From contig SVFO01000002.1 of NCBI GenBank assembly GCA_015056795.1, forward strand, positions 1 through 64,000: a DNA stretch of 64,000 nt, read 5' to 3'. The position numbers and the translations under genes are program-made. Of the stretch, positions 33,450-42,407 are shown piece by piece (the stretch's first letter is position 1; the number at the start of each line of letters is the position of its first letter). The stretch comes from Lachnospiraceae bacterium (GTDB lineage: Bacteria; Bacillota; Clostridia; Lachnospirales; Lachnospiraceae). The notes beneath the pieces were generated by a model. The model did not search any database and had not been told where the DNA came from. It worked only from the letters and a program-made list of their open reading frames with translations.

Positions 33450-34139
33450 TTACTCCTTCTCGAACTTGTAACCCAGTCCCTTCACCGTCTTTATGATCAC
33501 GGTTTCTTCCCCGTCTCTCTTTAGCTTGTTCCTTAGATTGCTGACATGGACCATGATCGTGCTGTCGTCCGCAATATAATCGCCCTCCCAGACATATTCG
33601 AAGATCTGTTGCTTGGTATAGATTCGTCCGGGATTTGGCATAAGGAGCTCCAGTATCTTATACTCCTTTCCCGTGAGCGCAATGCTCTCACCGTCTCTCA
33701 TCACCGACTTCGCCTGCGTGTCAAGCTCTATGCCGAACGCCTTGTAAACCTTATTTGTCGTCTCTTCATGATAGTCATAATTCCTTCGAAGCTGCGCCTT
33801 CACCCTGGCGACAACCTCCATGGGATTAAACGGCTTGGAAATATAATCATCCGCCCCAAGCTCTAAGCCAAGGATCTTATCATAATCCTCGCTCTTTGCG
33901 GTGATCATGATCGCCGGAACGTGGCTCACCTCCCTGATCTTCCTAAGCACCGCGAAGCCATCCAGCCCCGGCATCATCACGTCCAAAAGGACCAAGCTGG
34001 GGTTATCCGATTGAAACAACCGTAAGGCTGATATTCCATTATCAGCCTTGATCAGTTTGATTCCTTCCTTGTTTAGGAATAGTTCCAGGGAATCGAGGAT
34101 CTGCACCTCGTCATCCGCGCCTAATACCACATATTCCAT
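33450..34139 (-). CDS. OmpR-family response regulator
   Basis: A 229-residue regulator. The receiver domain (1-120) has the phosphoacceptor in LVLLDVMMPGLDG, the acidic pair GADDE and the switch Lys in KPFNPME. The C-terminal winged helix has the recognition region STIMVHVSNLRNKLKRDG. OmpR-type proteins bind direct repeats spaced 10-11 bases. The three 11-bp repeats upstream of the ABC genes (36641-36673) are a likely target. It is paired with the following histidine kinase. Confidence 0.94.
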   Translation of the reverse strand: MEYVVLGADDEVQILDSLELFLNKEGIKLIKADNGISALRLFQSDNPSLVLLDVMMPGLDGFAVLRKIREVSHVPAIMITAKSEDYDKILGLELGADDYISKPFNPMEVVARVKAQLRRNYDYHEETTNKVYKAFGIELDTQAKSVMRDGESIALTGKEYKILELLMPNPGRIYTKQQIFEYVWEGDYIADDSTIMVHVSNLRNKLKRDGEETVIIKTVKGLGYKFEKE

Positions 34140-34204
34140 GTCATTCCTCCATTACAGTGCCCTGCGTGTCCGCCATTCCCCCGCTGCAATGCAATCCATG
34201 TCCG

Positions 34205-35107
34205 TCATCTCTCCGCTGCGACGCACTGCGTGATCACTTCATCCAGATTTTTGTCGAACGCATAGCTGTCTTTCCACTGCGGATCCAACTCATCCAGCAA
34301 CATACACTGCAGCATGCCATGATGATAATACTTCGAATTACCGTTCACATATTCAGCGGCGGAGTTCAGATAATTTTTTGCGTAAACCGCCTCGCCGTTC
34401 TCATACCGTACGACGCGGGATTCCACGTAATATGCAGAGCCTTCCATCATCTCATATAATGCTTCTGAAAGCTTTTCTTCCTCCGTAAGGAGCCGGTCTC
34501 TTTCCTCTGCCATATGAATATATTCTAATGCAATCTCGGCTACATTACAAGTCTTCTCCTCATCCAAAAGGCGACTGAGGATCTCAAGCTCCTTTGCATA
34601 AAGCCGCTTCATCTCAGCGTCATGATCCACGTGCTCCGAAAGCTCCGTCTCGCACATGATCTTTGTGCTGACTCTGTCCGCAAGCCCGCAATATGCGTTT
34701 TGATATGCATGGAAGCTTTCATGCCAGATGACCGCCGAAAGTTGCTCGCCACTGAAGGCCTGAAGATTGATCCAAGTGTCATACTCGGGAACGACCACCT
34801 CATATTCCTCACCATTCTTATAAATGCTGCCAACCAGCCCCTCATAGACGGCCGCTCTCTCGGAAACCTTATAATCACCGCCATAACAATCAACGACCAC
34901 ATCCTTCTCGCCATTGGAAAAAGCGATCTTATAGTTCATCGGACAGAAGCCCTTGAAGCCCATGTCGCCGAGCTCCTCATAGTCGGATACCACTCTGTCG
35001 AGCTCCGTTCTGTTGTTTTCCTTAAGGCCCTTCTCCTTTGTCGCAAATGCCGCGAGCACAAGTACTGCTCCAACCAAAAAATAGAGTACAAATCCTAACT
35101 TTTTCAT
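34205..35107 (-). CDS. Membrane-anchored HExxH metalloprotease-like protein
   Basis: This 300-residue protein has an N-terminal signal anchor (FVLYFLVGAVLVLAAFA) and a soluble external part. SAVIWHESFHAYQNAYCG contains the zinc motif HESFH, and EMMEGSAYYVESRVV some 95 residues later offers a third glutamate ligand, as in gluzincins. It lies in an operon after the ABC exporter and before the two-component system. A processing or self-protection role for an exported peptide is possible, but no peptide gene is visible. The family name is not known to me. Confidence 0.7.
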   Translation of the reverse strand: MKKLGFVLYFLVGAVLVLAAFATKEKGLKENNRTELDRVVSDYEELGDMGFKGFCPMNYKIAFSNGEKDVVVDCYGGDYKVSERAAVYEGLVGSIYKNGEEYEVVVPEYDTWINLQAFSGEQLSAVIWHESFHAYQNAYCGLADRVSTKIMCETELSEHVDHDAEMKRLYAKELEILSRLLDEEKTCNVAEIALEYIHMAEERDRLLTEEEKLSEALYEMMEGSAYYVESRVVRYENGEAVYAKNYLNSAAEYVNGNSKYYHHGMLQCMLLDELDPQWKDSYAFDKNLDEVITQCVAAER

Positions 35108-35135
35108 CTTTTATGTTCCTTTCTTGTTCAATGGA

Positions 35136-35891
35136 TCAAGCCTCTTTTTTTCTGAAAAACAGAATCCCAAGTCCTGCGATCCAGATGAAAATAAGACTGG
35201 TAATGATGACATTGACATTGATGGGATTGCCCTGTACAAGATTTCCTGCCTGCTTGCTAAGCCCCGCAAGATTTGGAAGGATCTGAAGGCTTCTCTTGAT
35301 CACCTTTCCACCAACTCCCGTGAGCGCTGCCGCAACAAGAGTCAGAATGCTTCGAAATGCGCCACCCGCAAATAGCAAGATCATGATCACACCCGTCACG
35401 GCTACCGGAAGCTGAATGGAAAGCGCCGTCGTAAGCATGCAGATGATCGCAACATAGAGCAGCATGAAAAGCGATGCTCCGATGATTTTTCCAAGAATAT
35501 TTGCATATCCGTTCACGATCGCAAAGATGCAAAGCGTAGCGTACAGGATCCCTCCGGAGATCCAGGAGACGATCATGTTTCCTGCAGCGAGGCTAAAGTG
35601 ATATCTGCCCTGGCCAACTCCCCTTGACCATACAAGATGACTTGTGCGTCTCTCATATTCATTCGGAACCGTCGTGACCGAGATGGCGAGCGTGATCGCT
35701 CCGGCCAGGAAATTCACTACATTGATCAGGATGGGGATCAGTACGTAATAATCATTGATCCTCTTGCCGCCGATCGTCAGGCTTCCCATGTCCGTTGAGA
35801 ACAGCACTACGACCAGGATTCCAAGAATGGTTGTGATATATAAGGTCTTCTTTCTGATTTTTTCTCTTACTACATTGATCGTGATTTCCAT
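35136..35891 (-). CDS. ABC-2-type permease
   Basis: This 251-residue membrane protein has about six transmembrane helices (for example ILGILVVVLFSTDM, LINVVNFLAGAITLAISV, VAVTGVIMILLFAGGAF). It begins MEITINVVREKIRKKT and has the TTVPNEYERRTSHLVWSRGV motif of ABC-2 permeases that export peptides, lipids or drugs. It is encoded four bases after the ATPase gene. Its substrate cannot be inferred. The neighbouring protease and two-component genes suggest a peptide or antibiotic-related function. Confidence 0.88.
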   Translation of the reverse strand: MEITINVVREKIRKKTLYITTILGILVVVLFSTDMGSLTIGGKRINDYYVLIPILINVVNFLAGAITLAISVTTVPNEYERRTSHLVWSRGVGQGRYHFSLAAGNMIVSWISGGILYATLCIFAIVNGYANILGKIIGASLFMLLYVAIICMLTTALSIQLPVAVTGVIMILLFAGGAFRSILTLVAAALTGVGGKVIKRSLQILPNLAGLSKQAGNLVQGNPINVNVIITSLIFIWIAGLGILFFRKKEA

Positions 35892-35895
35892 TTGA

Positions 35896-36576
35896 TTACT
35901 CCTCTTCTCCTACCAGTCTGATAAATTTATCTTCCAAACTCTCACTGTCGCTTCCGTTCGTCCAGGTGTCAATCACCTTTCCCTTTTTCATGATCACGCC
36001 TCTGTCACAGATCGCTTCAATGTCATGAAGGATATGGGAGTTGATGATGATCGTCTTGCCCTTTTCCTTGAGCCTTCGAAGCAGTTCCAGATTGTGCTTT
36101 CTTCCGAGTGCGTCAAGTCCGGCCGTCGGCTCATCCAGGATCAAAATGTCCGGATCGGAAATCAGTGCCTGCGCAAGTGCAAGTCTCTGGATCATGCCCT
36201 TCGAGTAGTTCTTGACCTTAACCTTCGTGTCCTCAAGCCTGGTCAGATCTAGCAAACTTCTCAGATAATCCTTGTCCTTCTTGTCCTTCTTGCCCTCGAT
36301 CCCCGCGTAGTAGCTCATGACTTCCATTGCGGTGAGATATGGAGGGAAATATGGGGTTTCCGGCGAATAACCAATCTTGGCGCCTTCCTCTATCTTGATG
36401 TTTCCTTCGCTCGCCTTAGAAAGTCCAAGGATCATCTTGATCGTCGTCGTTTTCCCTGCCCCATTCGCTCCCAGAAGTGCGAACACCTCGCCTTTGTTGA
36501 TTGTAAGCGACAGATTATCAACCACCGTATTTTCTTTATATTTCTTCGTTATGTTCTCAAGCTTTATAAGTTCCAT
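35896..36576 (-). CDS. ABC transporter ATP-binding protein
   Basis: This 226-residue ATPase has Walker A GANGAGKTT (residues 36-44), the signature YSKGMIQRLALAQAL in place of LSGGQ, Walker B DILILDEPTAGLD and the H-loop IINSHIL. It starts the operon (ATPase, permease, metalloprotease, response regulator, kinase). The three direct repeats upstream predict activation or repression by the response regulator of the same operon. Confidence 0.94.
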   Translation of the reverse strand: MELIKLENITKKYKENTVVDNLSLTINKGEVFALLGANGAGKTTTIKMILGLSKASEGNIKIEEGAKIGYSPETPYFPPYLTAMEVMSYYAGIEGKKDKKDKDYLRSLLDLTRLEDTKVKVKNYSKGMIQRLALAQALISDPDILILDEPTAGLDALGRKHNLELLRRLKEKGKTIIINSHILHDIEAICDRGVIMKKGKVIDTWTNGSDSESLEDKFIRLVGEEE

Positions 36577-36640
36577 CCTTTTCCTCTCCCTGCTAGGTTG
36601 TTTTCGTTTTCATGTCTTTATCTTAGCCCTACATTTCAAA

Positions 36641-36673
36641 GCTACCTTAAAGCCAACCTAAAGATAACCTAAA
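36641..36673 (-). promoter_or_regulatory. Three 11-bp direct repeats upstream of the ABC operon
   Basis: On the minus strand TTTAGGTTATC, TTTAGGTTGGC and TTTAAGGTAGC follow one another without gaps. This one-turn spacing is typical of OmpR-type regulator sites. A -10-like TAAGAT lies about 20 bases further downstream, before the ATPase gene. Confidence 0.6.
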
Positions 36674-36688
36674 GATGGAATGACATAA

Positions 36689-36727
36689 AAAAGCACCCTG
36701 CAATACCCGTTCGTACCGCAGGGTGCC
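36689..36727 (-). terminator. Terminator
   Basis: GCACCCTGC and GCAGGGTGC pair around an 18-base loop and are followed by TTTTTTAT on the minus strand, downstream of the 87-codon frame. Confidence 0.75.
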
Positions 36728-36746
36728 ACTCTATCAAAGTGCATCC

Positions 36747-37010
36747 CTAGTCGTATGACAACTCCATCATGTAATTCAGCGTGCACATGGAAACGCAGTC
36801 TTCTTCCTCTAAAATCTTTATCATTTTCAGAAGCTCTGCCTCTTCCATGTCCCTGGCAAACTCAATCTGATAATCCTGCGTCAGTTCTATGTACCCTACG
36901 ATCTCAAACCCGTACGCTGATCCAAGGCTCTCCATCTTCTCCTTGGTACAATCCATTTTTGCGGAGACAAGAAGCTGATTTCTTACATACTTCACGCCGT
37001 CAGCAGACAT
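36747..37010 (-). pseudogene. Fragment resembling a subtilase propeptide
   Basis: The frame contains VKYVRNQLLVSAK, FEIVGYIELTQDYQIEFARD and LEEEDCVSMCTLNYMMELSY, like the N-terminal inhibitory domain of S8 serine proteases of clostridia. The same frame stays open upstream of the first ATG (37010) through PLKDFSQKDIGEIYEKDLTG back into the end of the PrcB-like gene, without a start codon. The catalytic protease domain is absent. This is therefore probably a surviving piece of a larger gene, although the ATG at 37010 might still start a short protein. Confidence 0.5.
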
Positions 37011-37075
37011 GACAATGTCATTCCCCGTCAGATCCTTCTCATAAATCTCGCCAATATCCTTCTGCGAAAAATCTT

Positions 37076-37765
37076 TTAGAGGCGTACCGTCACGCTGCTT
37101 GGCATTTTTGTTTCTTCATAAATCAGCAAGGTCACCTTCGGAAAAGTGAACGCTTCCGTCACCACGGCTCCCGGATCAGGCGCCGTTTCCTCAATGGTCA
37201 CGCAAAGATTCCCCGCCTTGTCTGCCTCAATGTTCACGATGCTTATCCCATAACCGCCCGTGGAATGCTCGCCGCTGCAAATTTCAAGAACCCAGGGAGC
37301 CCTCGCATCATTCTCGTAGCGATAATACCCCCAGTCCTTGAATTTGGTATCATATTCCTCATATGCGCCTATCTGATACCGAAAGCCTCCAAGGTACCCT
37401 TCCTTCGAAAGCGTGCCGTTTTCATCAAGCGCCGAGATCCTGCCTGACTCCTCATAGCCAATGACCTTCACGCTTTCGATCTTAGAAAACTGAGAAGGAT
37501 AAGTTTCCAAGATCTCATTGGAAGCGGTGATCTCTAGAAGCAGTCCTTCCTTCGGCTCAGCCTTGCCCTCAAGCCAGCTTGCCGGCATTGACATGACCCA
37601 GCCCTGTTCAGTCCGTATCTCCATCGACTTTTCATATGTCTTCGTGACGGTTGCCTTCACCGTCATAAGCCCGCCCCCTTCCGGCGCATCTGCACTTGGA
37701 GATCCGCATCCCACCATACAAAGCAGCATAACAAAACATAATATCTGCATTATTCTTTTATTCAT
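37076..37765 (-). CDS. PrcB-like lipoprotein
   Basis: This 229-residue protein has a lipoprotein signal (MNKRIMQILCFVMLLCMVGC; lipobox VGC). After a beta-rich N-terminal part comes a PrcB_C-like domain with CSGEHSTGGYGISIVNIEAD and TIEETAPDPGAVVTEAFTFP. PrcB-type domains bind or regulate surface proteases, which fits the subtilase-propeptide fragment that follows. The ATG at 37765 has GGGAGG nine bases upstream. The longer frame start is not supported. Expected location is the outer face of the membrane. Confidence 0.78.
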   Translation of the reverse strand: MNKRIMQILCFVMLLCMVGCGSPSADAPEGGGLMTVKATVTKTYEKSMEIRTEQGWVMSMPASWLEGKAEPKEGLLLEITASNEILETYPSQFSKIESVKVIGYEESGRISALDENGTLSKEGYLGGFRYQIGAYEEYDTKFKDWGYYRYENDARAPWVLEICSGEHSTGGYGISIVNIEADKAGNLCVTIEETAPDPGAVVTEAFTFPKVTLLIYEETKMPSSVTVRL

Positions 37766-37959
37766 GAGGCAACACCTCCCATCCCAAATATCTCTCATAA
37801 CTAATATAACGCATTTTGTAGATAAAAGTTTTAAAATACTACCCTTTTCATGTTTTCCAGTTAATAAGAATAATAAAAAAAGCTACAAAAACTTCTATCC
37901 AAAATTTCTCATCTCAAGCTCAATATGGTTTTCCCCAGGCAGTCATGCGCAGTCACGCA

Positions 37960-38045
37960 ACAAAAAATGCCCGCAAACGCATTGTTTACAGGCATAAAAA
38001 AGAGCGGGTGATGGGGCGCACGAGGTCCGGGGGACCTCGGCATTG
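37960..38045. repeat. tRNA-Gly 3'-end scar with its terminator, plus GC hairpin
   Basis: The plus strand reads TGCCCGCAAACGCATTG, then ACAGGCAT, then AAAAAAGAGCGGGTGATGGG. Reversed, this is the acceptor end of a tRNA-Gly (CCCATCACCCGCT) followed by a T run and a hairpin, as expected downstream of a tRNA gene. The rest of the tRNA is missing. CGAGGTCC-GGG-GGACCTCG follows as a separate perfect hairpin. No gene was found between 37799 and 38255. Confidence 0.5.
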
Positions 38046-38255
38046 CGCCGACCGAGCCGAAGGCGAGATCCGAAGGGCACATTCATACACCCATAGTCCC
38101 AGAATCACAGTAAAATCAACACTTTGAAAGGAGGAGGCGGCACTCTGAATTTCAAGGTCACGCAAAGAGCACATGGTATCCTCTTCAGTTCTCTACTTCC
38201 TCAACTGTTTCCTCAACTACAGTTAACGCTTTTCCACAGAGCTTTCCGTTTCCCT

Positions 38256-39614
38256 TTATAAATTCTCCTGCAAATATATCGTACAGCGCCGCTGAATGAT
38301 CTCCGTCACTTCCTCCAGACTCTTTTGTCCGTTAAAATATGCCATTATTTCTTGACAAACGATGGGGTAGAGCACCTGATTTACATCCGGCGTTTTCCTT
38401 GCGTGCGCTAGCAGCTCATAAAATACGTTGATCTCCTTTTGGGTTGGATACCTGCCGCGATACATGGTATTTCTGGTTTCTACGTCAATGTTTTCCGATT
38501 CCTGCGCCAGTTCTTCTTCCACAAGCTTTTGCATTAACTGATCGTTTGCGGGAAAGCTGTACAAGAAAGCATTTTGCGTTTCCCTATATGTGGCGTACCA
38601 CTCCAAAAATCTCCATGCGCCCTTTTTATTCGCCGCTCTCGCCAGCATGCACAGGTTAGATCCGCAAGGTTCCAAGCGTACAACCGGTTTACCATCCCTG
38701 CCGGGATATCCAACGTAATTGGCTTTTCCGTCAAACGTTTCCTCGATAAACTGAATGTCGCGCAGGGAAGTGATCCTTTTTCCCAAGAAAGCGATCTCTC
38801 CGTTTGCAATCGCCTCCCGATAATCTGAATCAGAATATCCCTGCTCATTTGACTGCTCGGGTAATTCACGCAGCCAGGAAAGCAGCTCCCCAAACTCCGG
38901 TGAATCAAAGTAACATTCCCCTTTTTCCTCATCTAGAAAATAGTCCAAATCATTTGCTAATACCTGTTCCATTCTCCCCCATCGCGTTCCCGCCTTGTAT
39001 TCTCCTTCCCTGCAATAGGAAAGAAACTCCTCCATCGTCCAGCCGGCCTTTCCGTACTGCTCCCTGGGCACTACCCAAAAGTGCAGGGAATACTCTCTTG
39101 GAAGGTAAGCTTGAATGTCCTCATGTTTTCCGGCATCCAGTATCTGCGGCGCGTAATCCTCCTTACTGACGGCACTGCTCTTTTCCAAGTAGGGCGTCAA
39201 GTCCTCGATCCATCCCTTCTCAGTAAGTCCTCCCAAATCAAGATCATCCGCCAGGATCAGGTCAACGTCCTTATTCGCCGTCAGATACGCTTGCAGTCGC
39301 ATCCTCGCCGCCTCATGATCCTTTTCCAGCGCGTCTTCAAATTTTATCACGGTCACGTGACATTCCGTCTGACTGCCATTAAAATCCTCTATTGCCTGAT
39401 CCAAGAGATAACTTGTCGAAATAACCGCCAGCGTTACCTCCGTCTCCCCCTCACAATCTTTTTCCGTGGGATCAAAAGATTCCGCTGCGCTAAAAGTCTC
39501 ATCCGGATTTTTCAAATCCCGAGACGATTTCTTCTCACCACATCCACTCAAACCAAATAAAATGGCAATGACAACCCCCGCCAAAACCAACAACTTTAAT
39601 TGACGCCCGCGCAC
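38256..39614 (-). CDS. Extracellular solute-binding lipoprotein (family 1)
   Basis: This 452-residue protein starts at a GTG with AAGGAGGT seven bases upstream, giving a clear lipoprotein signal (RGRQLKLLVLAGVVIAILF; lipobox LSGC). The mature part has the fold of ABC sugar-binding proteins (VTLAVISTSYLLDQAIEDFN, DVDLILADDLDLGG, GWIEDLTPYLEKS, ANKKGAWRFLEWY). No permease genes are near, so it may act as a sensor or surface binding protein rather than an importer. Its last 60 residues match those of the 753-codon lipoprotein at 43345-45591, so the two are paralogues. Confidence 0.85.
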   Translation of the reverse strand: MRGRQLKLLVLAGVVIAILFGLSGCGEKKSSRDLKNPDETFSAAESFDPTEKDCEGETEVTLAVISTSYLLDQAIEDFNGSQTECHVTVIKFEDALEKDHEAARMRLQAYLTANKDVDLILADDLDLGGLTEKGWIEDLTPYLEKSSAVSKEDYAPQILDAGKHEDIQAYLPREYSLHFWVVPREQYGKAGWTMEEFLSYCREGEYKAGTRWGRMEQVLANDLDYFLDEEKGECYFDSPEFGELLSWLRELPEQSNEQGYSDSDYREAIANGEIAFLGKRITSLRDIQFIEETFDGKANYVGYPGRDGKPVVRLEPCGSNLCMLARAANKKGAWRFLEWYATYRETQNAFLYSFPANDQLMQKLVEEELAQESENIDVETRNTMYRGRYPTQKEINVFYELLAHARKTPDVNQVLYPIVCQEIMAYFNGQKSLEEVTEIIQRRCTIYLQENL

Positions 39615-39678
39615 CTTACAAACCTCCTTTGCCATTCCTCTTAACCCAAGTATAGCAAAGGAGAAAAAAAATAAAATA

Positions 39679-39700
39679 GCCTTAAACAAATCTTAAACAA
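39679..39700 (-). promoter_or_regulatory. Two 11-bp direct repeats upstream of the solute-binding gene
   Basis: On the minus strand TTGTTTAAGAT is followed without gap by TTGTTTAAGGC, and a TATACT box lies 30 bases downstream. This is the layout of an OmpR-type regulator site. Confidence 0.45.
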
Positions 39701-39941
39701 TTTACAAGGCAATCTGCTGCCGACCTTCCGTTGCATTAGTAATTAATTGTTATTTATTACCCCATTTGAGATTTTTCCTGTAGCTCCGTAAGATACTTAG
39801 CTACCCTACATCCCTACCTGCTCATTCTTCATCAGAATCATGTTCATCGTCAATATCATTCTCATCCAATAGTTTTTTCAAGTCCTCAACGTTCGGAAGA
39901 GCCTTTTTGAGTTCATCATGAAATCTTGCCCCTATGTTTTC

Positions 39942-40967
39942 TTAGGCAAATCTTTCGAACATGTCCATCGTTCTGCTAAAAATGTATTCGTCCCCTCTAC
40001 AGCCATCCAACACGATCTCATCGTCGGAATAGCGCTTTACAAACCATACGCCATTATCTCCATCATTAGATTGTCCGATGGTATTACATGCGAGTTTCAC
40101 GCAATCAATGCCGTACTTTTCTTTTGGCATCTGATAATCAAAATCATAATAGCAACAACAAAACGGTTCAGAATTGTCTTTGAAATTGCGCAGACGATAA
40201 TACTGTCCATAGGAGCGGATGCCAAGGTCAAAAGGGACATTGTAGCTGATGCCGCAATATACATTGTCATCCTGCTTACCTATTTGGAAAATATACTCTT
40301 TCTTATTGGTGTGTAGATTCACAAAGATGTACTCGGGTACTGCTGAAAATCTTACTCCCCTATTCCATTCCACTAGACAGCGACGAATCCCCAGTTCATA
40401 TACCGTGTGCAGCGGATACTCCCCGTGATTCACTAAAAAGCTTTCAACACAATCCATCTTTTCAAGTATTTTCCGATCCAGCTTCTCCGTTCCCAAGGAT
40501 TTATCAAAGCTTGTACAATTCGAAACAACCTGTTCCTTCCCGTTTTCATCTATGGCTACATATGCATAAGCCACCTGCTCAGTATCCGTGTCTTTTTCGC
40601 AGACCGCACAGAGAATCTTCTGATCTCCAGATCCTTTATACGCCTTTGCGCCCATCGTATGCTTCCCCTTCGCATAATATTCCAGCGCCAGCTTTTCAGT
40701 CTCCACAATCTCAGTTGTTCCTTTCTTGTAAACGCCGCAAGAAAAGGGGACGCCCTCCATTTCAAAGTTCGTGACATTTAAAAGCAGTTCATCCATTGAA
40801 ACACAAAAAATCCTGCTAATTGCAATGAGCTTCCGAATATCAGGCACCACCTGATCAAGTTCCCATTTTGACACCGTCTGTCTCGTAGTATCCAACAGTT
40901 CCCCAAACTGTTCCTGACTCATGTGTCTTTCCGTGCGAATCTCCTGGATTTTATTTCCAAGTGTCAT
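39942..40967 (-). CDS. XRE-type regulator with long C-terminal domain, possibly cut by a stop codon
   Basis: This 341-residue protein begins MTLGNKIQEIRTERHMSQEQ with an HTH_3 domain (DTTRQTVSKWELDQVVPDI). A region of about 270 residues of unknown fold follows, rich in aromatic and acidic residues (FCCCYYDFDYQMPKEKYGID). The ATG at 40967 has AAAAGGAGG upstream. After the final FERFA the frame continues past a single TAA with ENIGARFHDELKKALPNVED and an acidic tail to 39822. This is a coherent helical sequence, so the TAA may be a recent nonsense mutation. Confidence 0.78.
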   Translation of the reverse strand: MTLGNKIQEIRTERHMSQEQFGELLDTTRQTVSKWELDQVVPDIRKLIAISRIFCVSMDELLLNVTNFEMEGVPFSCGVYKKGTTEIVETEKLALEYYAKGKHTMGAKAYKGSGDQKILCAVCEKDTDTEQVAYAYVAIDENGKEQVVSNCTSFDKSLGTEKLDRKILEKMDCVESFLVNHGEYPLHTVYELGIRRCLVEWNRGVRFSAVPEYIFVNLHTNKKEYIFQIGKQDDNVYCGISYNVPFDLGIRSYGQYYRLRNFKDNSEPFCCCYYDFDYQMPKEKYGIDCVKLACNTIGQSNDGDNGVWFVKRYSDDEIVLDGCRGDEYIFSRTMDMFERFA

Positions 40968-41139
40968 GATATTCCTCCTTTTTATGCCACTCATAAGTGG
41001 CATTGTTTTCTTCGATAACCATATCATACACCTTTCATTTCGTGAAAGTAAACCAATTATAGCTGGAATCTTGTCACGCATCAGTTGACATTCCACCAGA
41101 AAATAATTACGGAACATAATGTTACACACAAAACAAAGA

Positions 41140-41195
41140 AACGGGCGACGGGACTTGACCCCGTATCTGAGAGCTGACGGTTCTCTGTTCCATAA
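41140..41195 (-). other. tRNA 3'-half-like fragment
   Basis: On the minus strand CAGATACGGGGTCAAGTCCC, then GTCGCCCG, resembles a T arm (CGGG-GTCAAGT-CCCG) and acceptor strand, preceded by a short hairpin AGAACCGTCAGCTCT that could be a variable arm. No 5' half is present. It is another tRNA scar in the accessory region. Confidence 0.35.
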
Positions 41196-41406
41196 TAATT
41201 CATGCCCTCCCCCATAAAATATAAGACAATGACCAACTGCGCGTTAAACTGGAATTATATGCGACACCCCAAATTCTAGTTTCCCCATTTTGAGTATACC
41301 AGCGTTGGAGACTTCGGTCACTCACCACCCATCTTTGAGCGGATGATACGAAGAGAAAAGACAGTACCCAAATCCCATGCAAGATACTGTCCCTTCAAGT
41401 CTTTAT

Positions 41407-41505
41407 TTACACAATCCATATTAAAAATATCATAATGCTACTCAGCAAAGCATTCGCCACAACGCATACACCCGCATATTTCTTCTGATATCGATCCTTG
41501 TCCAA
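41407..41505 (-). CDS. Possible 32-residue membrane peptide
   Basis: A frame from TTG at 41505 with AAAGGAAAAG upstream encodes DKDRYQKKYAGVCVVANALL followed by SSIMIFLIWIV, a charged start and one hydrophobic helix. It could be a small membrane protein or the tail of a decayed gene. No homologue is known to me. Nothing else is supported between 41200 and 41534. Confidence 0.3.
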   Translation of the reverse strand: MDKDRYQKKYAGVCVVANALLSSIMIFLIWIV

Positions 41506-41534
41506 AATCTTTTCCTTTGGGTTCTAGTTAAAAT

Positions 41535-42149
41535 CTAGTATAATCGGATGTAACCTTTTTCCACGGTATCTTTGATAATTCTTGAAATAACGGCCTTATT
41601 TCTCTCTTCTACTCCAAATCGCTCTCTCAGCGTGGCATTTGACGCATCTATCCCGTTTACGTAACAGGTTCTAATCTTTTCTTCTTTCGACCACTCGCTC
41701 AGGGATTCATGCCAATAAAGCATGGTTCTGCAAAAATCCTCCGTAGTCTCCACTTTCGGAGCCGGTATCATCCAGTCCCGCATTTCAATTAAGTTGCCCC
41801 TATGTTTTCTTAAATATTGCCGATTCGTCAAATTCCAAAAGAACGAAACATGATTTTTAGAGATGGCCGTAGATCTGGCACAACCAAGAATGCTTTCAAT
41901 ATCTGACATACCAAATATCTGATCCGTATTGATGAAAGAATGGATTTATTTCAAATTGTTTACAACCGTAATGTTGTAAGAACGTCTTTTGCATTCTTCC
42001 AAAAGCTGTTCCAAAGCAATTTTCTTTGTTTGAATGACCGACTTTTCCGTGTCAACGACCGACTTTTTCAACGGAATGCGTATTTCGAAAACATCCCCTT
42101 CCGATAAAATCGGCTCAGCGTTTGAATACAACTTTGTATATTTATGCAA
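41535..42149 (-). pseudogene. Decayed AlbA_2-type ATP-binding protein gene
   Basis: Two consecutive frames on the minus strand carry pieces of one known protein type. 42149-41946 has YTKLYSNAEPILSEGDVFEI (the end of the conserved core), and 41909-41535 has EDFCRTMLYWHESLSEWSKE followed by NATLRERFGVEERNKAVISR and IIKDTVEKGYIRLY (the winged-helix tail). In intact proteins these follow an N-terminal AlbA_2 (Schlafen-like) domain, which is missing here. Stops separate the pieces, so the gene is dead. Confidence 0.7.
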
Positions 42150-42363
42150 CTACAAATGCCCGAAAACGCATTGTTTCCGGGCATAAAAAGAACGGGTGAT
42201 GGGAATCGAACGGTTTCAGGCACCCGAAAACGCTTATAGAAAGGGGCTTTGCGGCATCGGGAACCTCCTAGTAGACCCTTGGTCGACCCACAAAAAATCG
42301 AAAATGAGCACAAGCGCTCTAAAGAAATGTAAGGCTTTTCATTTCGAAAATTTTTCTAAAAAA
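42148..42363. repeat. Long direct repeat, copy A, with tRNA-Gly scar inside
   Basis: CAACTACAAATGCCCGAAAA at 42148 and the block 42223-42363 (CCCGAAAACGCTTATAGAAA onward, to ATTTCGAAAATTTTTCTAAA) recur as one continuous sequence at 62298-62449. Copy A has 64 extra bases between two 11-bp repeats (CCCGAAAACGC at 42159-42169 and 42223-42233). These contain a hairpin and a tRNA-Gly 3' end (GTTCGATTCCCATCACCCG on the minus strand). Confidence 0.8.
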
Positions 42364-42365
42364 TA

Positions 42366-42394
42366 GTGACAAATCCTTTTTTATGACATATACT
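42366..42394 (+). promoter_or_regulatory. Promoter of the type III antitoxin RNA
   Basis: GTGACA (42366-42371), 17 bases, TATACT (42389-42394). Transcription should start at about 42401, a few bases before the first RNA repeat. Confidence 0.65.
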
Positions 42395-42407
42395 ATAATT
42401 ACAAAAA

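Noticed and set aside
38026..38045. Perfect hairpin CGAGGTCC-GGG-GGACCTCG as a terminator
   Set aside because: No T run on either side and no gene ending close by. Recorded only as part of the scar region.
41200..41382. 60-codon minus-strand frame (HGIWVLSFLFVSSAQRW)
   Set aside because: No ribosome site, lies over a tRNA-like fragment border, and shows no recognisable motif.
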